Of a stretch of DNA of 64,000 nucleotides, positions 18,326 to 28,347 are shown one piece after another. The position numbers and the translations under genes were made by a program. Where the stretch lies: contig NZ_CH724149.1 of NCBI RefSeq assembly GCF_000153185.1, forward strand, positions 124,001-188,000, written 5' to 3'. The stretch is from Reinekea blandensis MED297 (GTDB lineage Bacteria; Pseudomonadota; Gammaproteobacteria; Pseudomonadales; Natronospirillaceae). The notes beneath the pieces were generated by a model. That model searched no databases. It was not told the origin of the DNA and saw only the letters and a list, made by a program, of their open reading frames with translations. Position 1 is the first letter of the stretch, and each line of letters begins with the position of its first letter.

Positions 18326-18730
18326 ATGATGCCGCTCAAACAAGTAAGAACCCAAGCGCTGAAAACCATTGAAATGACTGCCTTGCTGGTCATTGCCGCC
18401 GCGACGGTGGTTGCGGTGTTTCAGGAAATCATGGTGATGGTCAATAACCGTGCGGTGACGCTGGCGGATCTGTTGTTGCTGTTTATCTATCTGGAAGTGT
18501 TCGCCATGGTGGCGCTCTATCTGGATACAGGAAAGCTGCCGGTGCGGATGCCACTGTACATTGCCATCATCGCATTGGCGCGTTACCTGATTCTGGATAT
18601 GAAAAGCCTCGATACCTGGCGGATCGTCGGGATTGCGGTGACGGGCTTGTTACTGGCCGTCACCGTGTTTGTTATTCGTTTCGGGCATTTGAAGTACCCC
18701 TACCCGAAGCAGGATCAGCTGGAGGAATAA
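18326..18730 (+). CDS. PsiE family membrane protein
   Basis: 134 residues with four hydrophobic helices, matching the phosphate-starvation-inducible PsiE family: LLLLFIYLEVFAMVALYLDTGKLPVRMPLYIAIIALARY is typical in order and spacing. The function is unknown; E. coli psiE is in the Pho and CRP regulons, but no Pho box is visible in the 114 bases upstream here. ATG at 18326 and 18329 are both possible; a GGGG run lies one to five bases ahead, which favours 18329. It is convergent with the transporter gene on the other strand. Confidence 0.8.
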   Translation: MMPLKQVRTQALKTIEMTALLVIAAATVVAVFQEIMVMVNNRAVTLADLLLLFIYLEVFAMVALYLDTGKLPVRMPLYIAIIALARYLILDMKSLDTWRIVGIAVTGLLLAVTVFVIRFGHLKYPYPKQDQLEE

Positions 18731-18755
18731 CCTCCTCCAGCGATGTGGCAGAAAC

Positions 18756-19982
18756 TCAGCTCGCGGTTCGGGCGTCGAATGAACCATTGTCTGGGTGAAC
18801 ACCCAACACTTTGCGATTGAGCAGGCTGTAGAGTCGGATGGTTTTGTACTGTAGATAAATCAGCGGCAGGTATAGAACAAAGTAGGCTAAGTCGAACTTA
18901 CTCAGCACTTCAGCCGGTAACACCGGAACCAGACCTTTGTTGATCCAGAAGTTGAGCAGGACAAAGCCGGCCACACCCGGACAGATTAAAGCAAAAGAAG
19001 AGGGTGATCGGTTTGACCCATGCACGAACCGACCAAAGTAGTTGGTTCGCTTTTTCACCGACAGGCCCAGAATTGCAAACATGCCCTGCATTGCAATGAA
19101 TGCCGTCAGCCAGAAAAACGGCGATCCGGTGTGCACATCCACCAACACGTGAGCGCCATGGCTTAACCGCATGAGGGTAATGCCAACGATGGTCAGAACC
19201 GGAATCATCACCAACAGGGTGGGTAAGCCTTCAACCGCAGCGCCGTGCTCAAACATAGCGCGGAACCCCAGTACCAGCTTAATTAACGCCAGCACCAGTG
19301 CAGTCACCGTAAAGAAGATCGCGCCGATCATGCCAATGATGACCGTGACCGGCAGGTCACTCATGGCGGCGGACGCGGCAAACCCAACGCCGATCATGGC
19401 AAAGGCAAACGCCGGCAGGATCTGCGACAGGTTGTTGTTCTTGCTGCAATCGAACCCACCTTCGGTCATCGCCCGGGAAAAGAAGTCGAGATAAATGCGA
19501 AACGCCTGCACCCCTATCGCACCGAAGGCGAGTAAAGCAAACGGGAACAGCCATTCTTTAATACCCCAGAGCCCGGGAACAAACACCGCCGCAAGGATGA
19601 ACAGCACGTTGACACCCATGCTCAACGTCAGCGGAATCGCCATCAGCTGGGTTTCGGCATTGGAGTTTTTCAGGCTCTGAAACGCGTCGGTCTGTCGAAA
19701 GGCTTGATAGGACGACAAGTTCCAGAGCAACATTCGGAAATAATTAATGGCAAAGCCGATAATGCCAACCATGGCGATAACGGCCGTGATCTGCAGCCAG
19801 AGACTTGAGCCCTGAAAGACGTCGGCCATGTGACTGAATGCAGGGATCGGACTGCCTTGGTGTGGCATCCAGAACATCAGGTACATGAAAAAGCTGATCG
19901 ACAGTCCGCCACTGCCCAGTGCGGACAAAAAAAACAGAGGGGAGTAGCCCTCTGCCGTGGGTTGTTTGAGCCTGAAAAACAT
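18756..19982 (-). CDS. SLAC1/TehA-like membrane protein (TsoY-like)
   Basis: 408 residues with about ten hydrophobic segments and an internal pattern reminiscent of the tellurite-resistance/dicarboxylate (TDT, SLAC1) channel fold. I recall closely similar proteins being called the TsoY family, some with selenocysteine; here a Cys lies in GGFDCSKNNN near residue 178. I did not verify that name. Substrate is unknown, small anions such as sulfite being one option for the fold. The leader has two near-identical palindromes over and downstream of a good promoter, and AAGGAGG before the ATG, so expression is likely strong when derepressed. No repressor gene is adjacent. Confidence 0.6.
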   Translation of the reverse strand: MFFRLKQPTAEGYSPLFFLSALGSGGLSISFFMYLMFWMPHQGSPIPAFSHMADVFQGSSLWLQITAVIAMVGIIGFAINYFRMLLWNLSSYQAFRQTDAFQSLKNSNAETQLMAIPLTLSMGVNVLFILAAVFVPGLWGIKEWLFPFALLAFGAIGVQAFRIYLDFFSRAMTEGGFDCSKNNNLSQILPAFAFAMIGVGFAASAAMSDLPVTVIIGMIGAIFFTVTALVLALIKLVLGFRAMFEHGAAVEGLPTLLVMIPVLTIVGITLMRLSHGAHVLVDVHTGSPFFWLTAFIAMQGMFAILGLSVKKRTNYFGRFVHGSNRSPSSFALICPGVAGFVLLNFWINKGLVPVLPAEVLSKFDLAYFVLYLPLIYLQYKTIRLYSLLNRKVLGVHPDNGSFDARTAS

Positions 19983-19998
19983 ACCATTCCTCCTTTTA

Positions 19999-20088
19999 AT
20001 TAGTGTTTTCTAATATAAAGGAATGGAAGTCTTTTGTGCTCATTAATTAGAATTTTCTAATATTATTTTTGACTTAAATCAATTTCAA
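19999..20088 (-). promoter_or_regulatory. Promoter with two palindromic operators (ArsR-type)
   Basis: On the minus strand, -35 TTGAAA (20083-20088), a 17-base spacer and -10 TAATAT (20060-20065) form a near-consensus promoter. Operator 2, ATTAGAATTTTCTAAT (20046-20061), is a perfect palindrome overlapping the -10. Operator 1, ATTAGTGTTTTCTAAT (19999-20014), is an imperfect copy 47 bases downstream in the leader. AT-rich palindromes of this shape are typical of ArsR-family repressors such as the sulfide-sensing BigR group, an inference. Confidence 0.75.
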
Positions 20089-20210
20089 ACAGATGTCGAA
20101 CGAGACGTTGATTAACCAACTTTGAAAAACCCCTCTAGACTCAACAATACAGGCCGATACAACGGTCAGAGTAGTCGTTGCGTTTTTGTCGCCTTTTTTG
20201 GAGCACATAC

Positions 20211-21893
20211 ATGAAAAACCCTTTTCGATCCTTTAATGGCATCATGATGATGATGGTGTTCGTACCATTTCTGATCATGGCCGTATCCGCTGGAATCATG
20301 CAGGTTCGTTCGCTTGATCATATGGCCAGCGATTTTACGGTTATGGCCGAGGAGCGCATTCTTGAGGTGGAGAAGAAGCGTATCCGCACCGTTGTCGAGT
20401 CGGCCGTCTCTCTGATTCAACCCTATCTGTCCCAGCCCGGTGCACAGGGTAAAGAAGCCGGCATTGAAGTGCTGACAACCTATGAGTTTGATGAGGGTGA
20501 CGGTTACTTATTTGGTTATGAGTACGATGGAACCCGGCTTCTGCTGGGGCCGGGCCAAGCGGGCCTAGGTGATAACTTTATTAATCTTCAGGATGAGAAT
20601 GGTCAGTACCTGATTCAGGACATGACACGAATCGCTCGTACAGGTGGTGATTTCTACACCTACTATTTTCCCAGACCGGGTGAAACGGAAGCCAGTCCAA
20701 AATACTCGTATGTGATTGGTATTCCGCAATGGAACATGTTTATCGGTACCGGAATCTACCTAGACTCCATTGATGCCATGGTCGCCGACCTTGCAGAAGA
20801 GGCGCGTCAGGTTGAGCGCCAGGCCAGCAGCAGTTTCCTGGTCAGTTTTGTGGTGATTGCTTTGTTGGTGCTGGTGGCCGGTGTGGCTGCGATCCGCTCA
20901 TCGCAGAAACTCACCGGACAGTTCAGCCGCTCGGTCGCCGAACTGGCGGATGGCAATGGCGACCTGACCCGAACCGTACCGGGATCCGTCATCGACATTT
21001 ACGATCAGATGGCCACGAACTTTAACCGGTTTATCGGCGTATTACGCAATGACATTCAGTTGTTGAAGGAAAACAGTCAGCAGTTGCTGGATATGTCTTC
21101 GCAGTCGATGCAGCAACAGTCAGAACTGGCGTTGCAAACCGAAACTCAGAAAGACAACACCTTGCAGGTGGCCACCGCGATCGACGAAATGAGCTCGACG
21201 GCGAGTGAGATCGCCGATAACTCCGAAACCACTCGCGAGTTTGCACAAAACGCCAATCAGGATATGCAGAATATTCTGGGCCAGGTTAAGAACTCACTGA
21301 ACCAGTTGGGTAACCTGAACGAAGCGATGGAGTTCGTGCAGACATCGACGCAGGCGCTCGGTGAAAACGTGCAGGACATTCATCGTGTCCTCAGCGTTAT
21401 TCAGGGGATTTCTGAACAGACTAACTTGTTGGCATTGAACGCGGCTATCGAAGCGGCTCGAGCCGGTGAGCAGGGACGAGGGTTTGCCGTTGTAGCCGAT
21501 GAGGTTCGTTCTCTGGCTCAGAAGTCTCAGGACAGTACGGTGGAGATTTCAGACATTCTGGCCAAGCTGGAACAGGCCTCTGCTAAGACCTCTGATGATA
21601 TGGCGCGCAGTACCGCCAGCCGTGAGGCCGTTGCCGAAGCGATGGCGCAAATTCAGGAGCTGGTGGCGTCGACCACAGAGAACATTGAGAACCTGGCTGA
21701 GCGCAATGTTCAGATTGCCACAGCCGCGACTGAACAATCGTCGGTAGCGCAGGACATCGCGCGGTCGGTTAACGATGTCTCCACCAGTTCGGAAGCCATC
21801 AAAGATCAGACCGAAGAAACCACGGCTCAGTTCCACCGTGTGCAGGAGCTCGCCGAAGAAATTGCCGAAGTGGCGAGCCACTTCCGCACTTGA
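20211..21893 (+). CDS. Methyl-accepting chemotaxis protein with single Cache domain
   Basis: 560 residues from the ATG at 20211, which has GGAG seven bases upstream; a longer TTG start at 20178 has none. TM1 is at about 10-30. Residues 33-205 form a Cache domain of the sCache_2 kind ([19 protein letters not shown], then [20 protein letters not shown]), which usually binds small organic acids. TM2 is at 207-226, then HAMP and the signalling domain with its tip ([20 protein letters not shown]) near 402-422. There is no C-terminal pentapeptide. It is transcribed alone. Confidence 0.9.
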   Translation: MKNPFRSFNGIMMMMVFVPFLIMAVSAGIMQVRSLDHMASDFTVMAEERILEVEKKRIRTVVESAVSLIQPYLSQPGAQGKEAGIEVLTTYEFDEGDGYLFGYEYDGTRLLLGPGQAGLGDNFINLQDENGQYLIQDMTRIARTGGDFYTYYFPRPGETEASPKYSYVIGIPQWNMFIGTGIYLDSIDAMVADLAEEARQVERQASSSFLVSFVVIALLVLVAGVAAIRSSQKLTGQFSRSVAELADGNGDLTRTVPGSVIDIYDQMATNFNRFIGVLRNDIQLLKENSQQLLDMSSQSMQQQSELALQTETQKDNTLQVATAIDEMSSTASEIADNSETTREFAQNANQDMQNILGQVKNSLNQLGNLNEAMEFVQTSTQALGENVQDIHRVLSVIQGISEQTNLLALNAAIEAARAGEQGRGFAVVADEVRSLAQKSQDSTVEISDILAKLEQASAKTSDDMARSTASREAVAEAMAQIQELVASTTENIENLAERNVQIATAATEQSSVAQDIARSVNDVSTSSEAIKDQTEETTAQFHRVQELAEEIAEVASHFRT

Positions 21894-21919
21894 TTCTTCT
21901 CAGGGCCTGTTAACTGGTC

Positions 21920-22570
21920 CTATAACTGCGCTGGTACCTCACTGAGCAGGTCCAGCGCTGTTTTCATACGCGCCAATGGTGATCGCATCTCTAACAGGTT
22001 CTGCATAATGTCCGGGTCTGTCTGCAGTAGGCTGAACAGTTCAAAACTGAAGGCATCGACGGGTTTCTGAATCCACGTATCGCTGTTGAGTGTGGCCTGA
22101 ATTTCGACGCTGTCTGCCGTTAAGGCCAGCAACCGATGCATCAGCTTGTCTTTGAGTAACTGAGCTTCATGAGCTTCTTCCGGCGACATCGGATCATCGT
22201 CCACTGGGGTGGCGTCAAAGATCATGAAGGGCAATGCCTGGACTTCCCGATCCAATCGATAGCGTTGATCCAGCGCCACGCTGATCATCATGCGTCCATC
22301 CTGAAGGGTTTCGTGCAATCGACACTCGCCTGCAGTCACCAATTGTACCGGTCGATAGGTGGCCTGATTGGAGTTCAGCGCTTCACTGAGTGTTTGATCT
22401 TTCGGCGCTTCGCGCACCTGCTTTTCAACGTGGCAGATGGCCAGCGGCAGGCCAGTCTCGATGCAATGCTCCACCATGGTCCGGTAGCGGGGCTCGAACA
22501 CATGCAGGGGAAAATGCGTCCCCGGAAAGGCGACGCATTGTGGAATCGGAAATACAGCTATTTCGGTCAT
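21920..22570 (-). CDS. LON substrate-binding domain protein
   Basis: 216 residues from the ATG at 22570 (GGGAG six bases upstream; an ATG at 22582 gives four more residues without a better signal). The whole protein matches the N-terminal domain of Lon protease: IAVFPIPQCVAFPGTHFPLHVFEPRYRTMV is the hallmark. There is no ATPase or protease domain. Stand-alone members are common in proteobacteria and have no defined role; related human cereblon uses the fold for substrate recognition. The downstream neighbour is convergent. Confidence 0.85.
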   Translation of the reverse strand: MTEIAVFPIPQCVAFPGTHFPLHVFEPRYRTMVEHCIETGLPLAICHVEKQVREAPKDQTLSEALNSNQATYRPVQLVTAGECRLHETLQDGRMMISVALDQRYRLDREVQALPFMIFDATPVDDDPMSPEEAHEAQLLKDKLMHRLLALTADSVEIQATLNSDTWIQKPVDAFSFELFSLLQTDPDIMQNLLEMRSPLARMKTALDLLSEVPAQL

Positions 22571-22671
22571 ATCGGCTCCCATCGCCAGTGACTGTCAATG
22601 GATTCGAACTGGTGACGAGTATAGATCACCTCAGCCAAGATCAACCTGAATAAACGGTATGACGCGGTTGA

Positions 22672-23952
22672 TCAGTTAATCAGGTAAGCGGCATATTTCA
22701 TGCGTTTCTGCAGCTCATCCGCCGCGTCTATCGGTGCCTGATCGCTGGTCATGAACGTATGGATCACCGCGGCGATTTCACGCCGAATCACATCCCGAAC
22801 CGCCATGCCCTGTGAGAGCGATGGGACCAGATTGCCGGCCGACAAGGCCTGCTGTTTGCGCTGAACGGCAAACTGGAGGCATTCACTGATGCTTTCCAGG
22901 CCGGTTCCGCTGATCGCGGGTAGGCCGCCCTTGTAGTTGTTGAAAAAGTACTGCGCATCGGTATCCATGACCACGTTCAGGGCACGACGCTGCTCAGGTG
23001 TCATTGGCTGAGAGCGGGCGTTCAGTGCTGCAATGGCATCGACGCGTAGGGACAGGGCATCGTGCTCTCCGGGGAAGGCCGTGCAGTAATAATGCTGATT
23101 GGCTATGCGCCCCTGCCTGGCCAGCTCGCCATGCGCCCAATCGCCTTGAATGACCAGACCAGCGGTGTTGGCCGTTAACATTGCAATGGCTTCGTGCCAG
23201 CCGGCGTTTTCGTCCAGGCGCTGAATGAAGGGTTTCAGTTGCGCCATCTTGGTGAGCACCGCGTTGAAGTCATCTTCAGCGTTGCGCAGAGCGGTCTGGT
23301 TCAGCTGGTCAAACAATTCGGTGTATTTGGGCGCTCCAAAGTCGGCAAGGTAGATCGTTTCAAAGATCAGCAGGTCCTGATCAGAGCTGCCGTCATGAGC
23401 TATTGGTGTCAGGTCACTGTCGGCGATGGCTTGCAGCATGGTCAGCAGGTCGTTCCAACTGGCCTGATAATCAATACCCGTGGCGTCGACCAGTTGTTTA
23501 TTGGCCCAGACCCAGTTGCTGGTGTGCACACTGATGGGCGCGGCAATAATCTGTCCGCGATGCGTAACCGTCTCCAGAATTTCCGGAGGAATGCGTTCCG
23601 CCCAGTTCTGTTCCTGGGCGATCTGCGTCAGGCTGTGTAACTGGCGCAGGTCATACCACTGGCGCAGTTCCTCATTGCTCAGGGAGATCAGCGTTGGGGT
23701 TTCTGCTAAGCCATTCGCTAATCCTTTGATGGCTTCGGATCCGTCGAGGGACGCGGCCGAAGGCTGCAGTGTCGTAATGGTCAGATTCGACTCACTGAAG
23801 CGGGTTTCCAATACATTAAAAGCTTTGATTTCGTTAGGTGACTGCCAGGTCTGTACAACCGTCAGCGGTTCGGCAAACAGACAGGCAGGGGCTGTCAGCA
23901 TCACGCTGCATACCAGAATAATGACTCGTCTCATGAATGGTCTCACTTGCAT
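22672..23952 (-). CDS. Extracellular solute-binding protein, family 1 (sugar type), orphan
   Basis: 426 residues with a signal peptide (cleavage near CLFAEP, about residue 28; an internal ATG at 23934 is an alternative start). The pattern is that of ABC sugar-binding proteins: IIAAPISVHTSNWVWANKQL near 134-153, TPIAHDGSS, GLVIQGDWAHGEL near 262-274, and a C-terminal QRKQQALSAGNLVPSLSQGMA. No permease or ATPase is adjacent. It lies head-on to nothing similar and near a chemoreceptor at 20.2-21.9 kb, so it may serve a distant transporter or a sensor. Confidence 0.75.
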   Translation of the reverse strand: MQVRPFMRRVIILVCSVMLTAPACLFAEPLTVVQTWQSPNEIKAFNVLETRFSESNLTITTLQPSAASLDGSEAIKGLANGLAETPTLISLSNEELRQWYDLRQLHSLTQIAQEQNWAERIPPEILETVTHRGQIIAAPISVHTSNWVWANKQLVDATGIDYQASWNDLLTMLQAIADSDLTPIAHDGSSDQDLLIFETIYLADFGAPKYTELFDQLNQTALRNAEDDFNAVLTKMAQLKPFIQRLDENAGWHEAIAMLTANTAGLVIQGDWAHGELARQGRIANQHYYCTAFPGEHDALSLRVDAIAALNARSQPMTPEQRRALNVVMDTDAQYFFNNYKGGLPAISGTGLESISECLQFAVQRKQQALSAGNLVPSLSQGMAVRDVIRREIAAVIHTFMTSDQAPIDAADELQKRMKYAAYLIN

Positions 23953-24126
23953 TGAACGTTATGCGCACGTATCGAGATGTGCTTATGGTCTGGCCCTGAT
24001 AACAGGCTCTAATAGGTAGGCGCGATAGTTTGCCCTGATTGTCGCCTTCTGGTCAAACCGATGTGTCGTCGATTGGTCGGAAGCGGTTTGTCATGCCGAG
24101 TTGAGGTTTGTCTGGAATGCCGCGGA

Positions 24127-25782
24127 TCACCGCGGCGATGGTGGTGCTTTGATCAGAATAACGGAATGATTTTCCGGGTGAGTGTGAATGTTTTGATAAT
24201 GTTCGCTGATGGGTCTTCGCCGGACTTTTTGTGTGGGGGTCAGCCAGCCGGACTCGACCGTCCATGCCTTGTCTGACACCAGCAACGCGGACAATTTTTC
24301 ATGTGAGTCGAGTCTGCCGTTGATGCTGACCAGCGTGTTTTCCAGTATCTCGGTAAGCCCGTTGATGCGGCCGGGTGGTTGGTTGAGTTGCACCGCGGCG
24401 ACGGGCTGCCCTTGGTTTTCGCCAAACACGCAGGCCAGGTCGATTAACGGCTCCTGTTGCAGCCGCGTTTCGATGGGACCCGGGTTTACAAATTTACCTT
24501 TGCTGGTTTTAAACGGGTCCCGCAACCGGCCGGTCAGCGCCCAACCGGTTTGGTTGTCCTGCCATTGCCCGAGATCGCCGGTATGGAAATAACCTTCTTC
24601 GGTAAATGCGGCGGTCGTGGCTTCGTCGTCGTTAAAATAACCGGAAAACAGGCCGGGTGAGCGAATCAGCAGCTCGCCTTCATGGCTGACACGTATCTCG
24701 GTTTGCGGTACCGGACGTCCAACTGTGCCTTTGGATCTCGATTGAAACGGGTAGTTCATGGTGGCCAGCCCGCAGGTCTCCGTCATCCCCCAGGCTTCTG
24801 AAATGGGGATGCCGAGCTTTTCATACCAGGTCAGCAGATCAATCGGCATGGCCGCGGCACCACTGCCGGTCAGACGAGCGTGTGACAGACCCAGCAGGCG
24901 ACGCACCAGACGGCCAAACAGACGATTGACGCCCGGTATGGCAAGCAGGGCATTGACCAGGCTTGGCGGCAGCTTCGCGTGGATGGCGGTCTGGAAGTTT
25001 TTCCACAGTCGGGGAACAGACATGAACGCCGTCGGTTGGGCGCGCTTCAGATCGGCTGCAAAGGTGGACAGATCGTTAGCAAAAAACAGCTGCGCACCAC
25101 TGTAGACCGCATTGCCCTGAATCATCATGCGTTCGGCAATGTGAGCAGCAGGCAGGTAGGACAGGAATCGATCCTCTGGCGTTACTTGCATGGCTGAGCG
25201 CGTGTTCTGACAAGCGTAGTGATACGCGCCATAGCTGAGCTTGACGCCCTGTGCCTTACCCGAGGTCCCTGATGTGAAATGAATGGTCATGATGTCGGAT
25301 GTCGTCGGAACAACCCATTCGGTCTCAGGCAGCGGTTCGCTGGCGGTCAACGTTGCCCAGTCCAGATCCGTTCCGATCGTCTCGTAGGGCAGATTGGCCG
25401 TCGTCAGGTGACTGACCTCCAGTGCATCGGCCAGTGTAGGATCGTCCAGCTTTCCGATGAATAACCAATGCACCGGCACGGCCTTCAGCGCCTCGTTGAG
25501 GTGTTCGGCCGTTTGTGTTGGATACAGTGGCACAGTGATGAGCCCGGCCATCTGAGCGGCCCAGTCGAGAATGAACCACTCCGCACAGTTTTTACTCAGG
25601 ATGCCAATGCGTTGGCCGGGTTCCAGGCCACGTTGTCGAAGTCCGCCGGCCAATCGACTGACGGTATCGAAAGCCTCCCGATAGCTGTACACCCGGATGT
25701 GACCGTCGCTCAATGGCTGGGTCAGAAAAGGACGCTGGTTCAGTTGCAGACTGAGTTGCTGCAGAGATTGGTAAGGTGACAT
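24127..25782 (-). CDS. AMP-dependent acyl-CoA synthetase/ligase
   Basis: About 551 residues from the ATG at 25782; a GTG at 25809 is also open and neither has a strong ribosome-binding site. The adenylation motif reads MTIHFTSGTSGKAQGVKL, with AWGMTETCG and YFHTGDLGQWQD further on and KTSKGKFVNPGPIE in the C-terminal part. This layout is of long-chain or medium-chain fatty-acid:CoA ligases of the ANL superfamily, activating a carboxylate by ATP to the acyl-AMP and then to the CoA thioester. The substrate cannot be told. It stands between an orphan binding protein and the two-component operon with its own spacing. Confidence 0.85.
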   Translation of the reverse strand: MSPYQSLQQLSLQLNQRPFLTQPLSDGHIRVYSYREAFDTVSRLAGGLRQRGLEPGQRIGILSKNCAEWFILDWAAQMAGLITVPLYPTQTAEHLNEALKAVPVHWLFIGKLDDPTLADALEVSHLTTANLPYETIGTDLDWATLTASEPLPETEWVVPTTSDIMTIHFTSGTSGKAQGVKLSYGAYHYACQNTRSAMQVTPEDRFLSYLPAAHIAERMMIQGNAVYSGAQLFFANDLSTFAADLKRAQPTAFMSVPRLWKNFQTAIHAKLPPSLVNALLAIPGVNRLFGRLVRRLLGLSHARLTGSGAAAMPIDLLTWYEKLGIPISEAWGMTETCGLATMNYPFQSRSKGTVGRPVPQTEIRVSHEGELLIRSPGLFSGYFNDDEATTAAFTEEGYFHTGDLGQWQDNQTGWALTGRLRDPFKTSKGKFVNPGPIETRLQQEPLIDLACVFGENQGQPVAAVQLNQPPGRINGLTEILENTLVSINGRLDSHEKLSALLVSDKAWTVESGWLTPTQKVRRRPISEHYQNIHTHPENHSVILIKAPPSPR

Positions 25783-25893
25783 AAAAGCGTCAGCGCGGGA
25801 TGAGGTCACGATCGTCTCATTTTTTCAGAACAGGGTTCCACCTTACGGGGAAACGTCCGATTCAGATTGATCCAGCACAGAAAAACGGTTTGC

Positions 25894-27180
25894 TCAGTTG
25901 GATTCAATCGGTTTGGCGGCTGGTAAGGTAATGAGAAACTCAGCGCCTTTTAACCGGTTAGATCGTTGCACCTGTAACTGCCCGTTGTGCCAATGCGCAA
26001 TACGGTCCGCGATGGCCAAGCCCATGCCAAACCCCTGATGTCCGGAATCGGATTCGCCCCGAACAAACGGCCTTACCAGCGTCGACAGTTGCGCCGGATC
26101 GAGACCGGGGCCGTCGTCGTGAATGTGAATGATGTGATGGTCACGCACTCGCTCCGCTTCAATACAGACCTGGCCAGCACCATAGTTCAGCGCATTGTTG
26201 AGGACATTGTGTAACAGCATGCGCAGGTAGGTGGTTTGCCCGGACGTCCACAGATGCTCTGTAGATGTGGCCAGAGTCACCATGCCATTCGGGTGATGGT
26301 CAACGTAGGATTGCAGAATGTCGAGCAGGTTAACCGGCTCGCGGTCCAGCTGTACCAGGTGTTGTTCCAGCCGGGCATAGTGCAATAAGGCTTCCACCAA
26401 CGCCTGCATTTCATCGATGTCGTTACTGAGGTGGTCTTCGTAACGGCGGCGCTCGTCCGGATCGGTCGATTCGCTCAGCATGTCGATGCCAAAACGCAAT
26501 CGCGCCAGCGGCGTTCGTAAGTCATGCGAGACCGCACTGCTGATCAGTCGGTTATCCTGCAGCAGTGATTCGATCTGATCGGCCATGCGATTAAAGGTGC
26601 GTTCAATGTCGGTGATGTATGACAAGCGACGGGACGGCAGGCGTGCGCTGAAATCGCCACGTCCCCAATCCAGGGCACTTTGCCGGAGACGTCGCAGACT
26701 GAAAACCAGCGGCAGCAGCCAGAGTAACAGCAGTAATGCAATCCCTGAATAAAAAGCCACGCTGAGCAAGGCCGAAATCATGGTTTGCCTTGGATTTGTT
26801 TGCAGGGCGGGTGGCGTCATGGCCAGAATGCGTTGATGGGCCGGTAACCAATAGTGCAGGATCAGACCGCCGGTGGTTTCCAGAATCAGTGGCTGACCTT
26901 GTTGCAGCGGTTGCCAGAGGCTGTCGGGCAAAGGCAGTTCATCGGCCGTTAATAATGACAGTTGAGTCCCCTGATCGTTTTGCCAGGCAAGCAGAAACTG
27001 TTCGGGGTCGGCACTGTCGTTGAGACCGGCGGCGAGTTGTCGACCGAGCATTTCATAGTGGGCCACCGGACTGTTCTGTTCTTCGGCCAGAAACGTCGTG
27101 AAGATCCGATCAAATGCCCAACCGAGGGCGACAATGGCCAGCAGCAAGACAATAAGAAGTGACAGACTCAGTTTTTTCAT
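25894..27180 (-). CDS. Sensor histidine kinase (RstB/CarS-like)
   Basis: 428 residues. Membrane segments at about 5-25 and 135-160 bracket a periplasmic sensor of about 105 residues; HAMP follows, then HisKA with the phospho-acceptor in SAVSHDLRTPLARLR (His near 217) and the ATPase domain with the N box LLHNVLNNALNYG and G boxes DDGPGLD and GFGMGLAIAD. It lies three bases after the response regulator gene, so the pair is cotranscribed with the DUF3019 and OmpV-like genes. The arrangement recalls Vibrio CarRS next to ompV, which adjusts the envelope to peptides and calcium; that assignment is by context only. Confidence 0.9.
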   Translation of the reverse strand: MKKLSLSLLIVLLLAIVALGWAFDRIFTTFLAEEQNSPVAHYEMLGRQLAAGLNDSADPEQFLLAWQNDQGTQLSLLTADELPLPDSLWQPLQQGQPLILETTGGLILHYWLPAHQRILAMTPPALQTNPRQTMISALLSVAFYSGIALLLLLWLLPLVFSLRRLRQSALDWGRGDFSARLPSRRLSYITDIERTFNRMADQIESLLQDNRLISSAVSHDLRTPLARLRFGIDMLSESTDPDERRRYEDHLSNDIDEMQALVEALLHYARLEQHLVQLDREPVNLLDILQSYVDHHPNGMVTLATSTEHLWTSGQTTYLRMLLHNVLNNALNYGAGQVCIEAERVRDHHIIHIHDDGPGLDPAQLSTLVRPFVRGESDSGHQGFGMGLAIADRIAHWHNGQLQVQRSNRLKGAEFLITLPAAKPIESN

Positions 27181-27183
27181 GGC

Positions 27184-27906
27184 TCAGGACCAGGCATCCG
27201 TAACCAGCAGATAGCCTTTGCCCCAAACAGTTTTAATGCGATCCGGGTGTTCGGCGCTGCCCAGTTTTTTGCGGATTCGTGAAACCAGAACATCCATGGA
27301 GCGATCAAAACCGTCATATTCCAGGCCGCGGACATCTTTCAGCAGTTGTTCGCGGGTGACAATGGTGCCGGCGTGACTGGCCAGATACCAAAGGACATCG
27401 AACTCATTAGAAGAAATGCGGACCGGCTCGTCGTGCAAGGTGGTGGTGCGAGCGGTGGCATCGATCACCAATGCGCCAAGCCGAAGTTTTTGATCCGACG
27501 CTACGTCAGGGACCGGATTGTGGAGTTCGCGTTTCAGCAACCCTTTGATGCGGGCCAATAACGCGCGCGGGCGAACCGGTTTGGTGATGTAATCGTCAGC
27601 GCCCATTTCCAGACCCAGTACTTCGTCGGTTTCTTCTAATCGCGCTGTCATAATCAGTATCGGCCGATGATAAAAGACCCGAACTTCACGACACACATCA
27701 AAACCATCTTTACCGGGCAGGTTGACATCGAGCAGGACCAGGTCGGGCTGATCGTCTCGGATGAGGGTCACCGCATCGATACCATTGGTCGCAAGCGTGA
27801 TGTCGTAGCCCTGATTGGTCAGGTAATCGGCGATCCAGGTCGCTAAGGAGGCATCGTCTTCAACCAATAGGATGTGCGGTGTGCTCAAGGGTGAGAGTTG
27901 GCTCAA
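27184..27906 (-). CDS. OmpR-family response regulator
   Basis: 240 residues: a receiver domain with the acidic pocket VEDD (15-18), phospho-acceptor Asp60 in LVLLDVNLPGKDG and Lys in YITKPVRP, then an OmpR/PhoB winged helix from about 140 (TREQLLKDVRGLEYDGFDRSMDVLVSRIRKKLG). Its start overlaps the stop of the DUF3019 gene by 4 bases (27903-27906). It is the partner of the kinase gene that follows three bases later. The target is probably its own operon and envelope genes. Confidence 0.93.
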   Translation of the reverse strand: MSQLSPLSTPHILLVEDDASLATWIADYLTNQGYDITLATNGIDAVTLIRDDQPDLVLLDVNLPGKDGFDVCREVRVFYHRPILIMTARLEETDEVLGLEMGADDYITKPVRPRALLARIKGLLKRELHNPVPDVASDQKLRLGALVIDATARTTTLHDEPVRISSNEFDVLWYLASHAGTIVTREQLLKDVRGLEYDGFDRSMDVLVSRIRKKLGSAEHPDRIKTVWGKGYLLVTDAWS

Positions 27907-28337
27907 AACAGCCTCCAGCTGTTGCGTCGTTTTTTACTGTCGCCGTAAACCCAGGAGACCGTCAGCGTGGCCTGGGCGATCTCCTGTCGTTTGTTGCTTG
28001 TTTGGGGCGTCAGAACCAGGCGATAGCTCAATGAGATGTCTGAGGCAAACTCAACCCGGGACCGTCCCTGACGCACGCTTTCCCAACAAACCAGTGGCTC
28101 CGGTTCGTCTTGCAGATACAGACAATAGTCCGCGATCTCATTAGTTTGCCAGCGAACAATGACGGTCTGGTAACAGGTCTGTCCTTCGTTCATGGCGACG
28201 CAACGTTCCGGAGTCAGCGTCAGTTCGCCCTGCGGTTGGGCCAGGGCGTCCTCACTCAATGTCGCCACGACGGCTAAAAGTAAGGCGGCGATCATCCGGA
28301 TCAGTTGTTGGCGACTTCCGATATCGTAAACCCACAT
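27903..28337 (-). CDS. DUF3019 periplasmic protein
   Basis: 144 residues with a signal peptide preceded by a 15-residue N-terminal extension; AAGGAA lies nine bases ahead of the ATG at 28337, which supports the longer start over the ATG at 28295. The mature part fits DUF3019: LTLTPERCVAMNEGQTCYQTVIVRW, YCLYLQDEPEPLVCWES, and a beta-rich end, with paired cysteines that could form disulfides. The family is small, secreted and found beside OmpR-type two-component systems in Vibrio and Shewanella; a role as a sensor accessory is plausible but not established. Confidence 0.85.
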   Translation of the reverse strand: MWVYDIGSRQQLIRMIAALLLAVVATLSEDALAQPQGELTLTPERCVAMNEGQTCYQTVIVRWQTNEIADYCLYLQDEPEPLVCWESVRQGRSRVEFASDISLSYRLVLTPQTSNKRQEIAQATLTVSWVYGDSKKRRNSWRLF

Positions 28338-28347
28338 GGCTTGTTCC

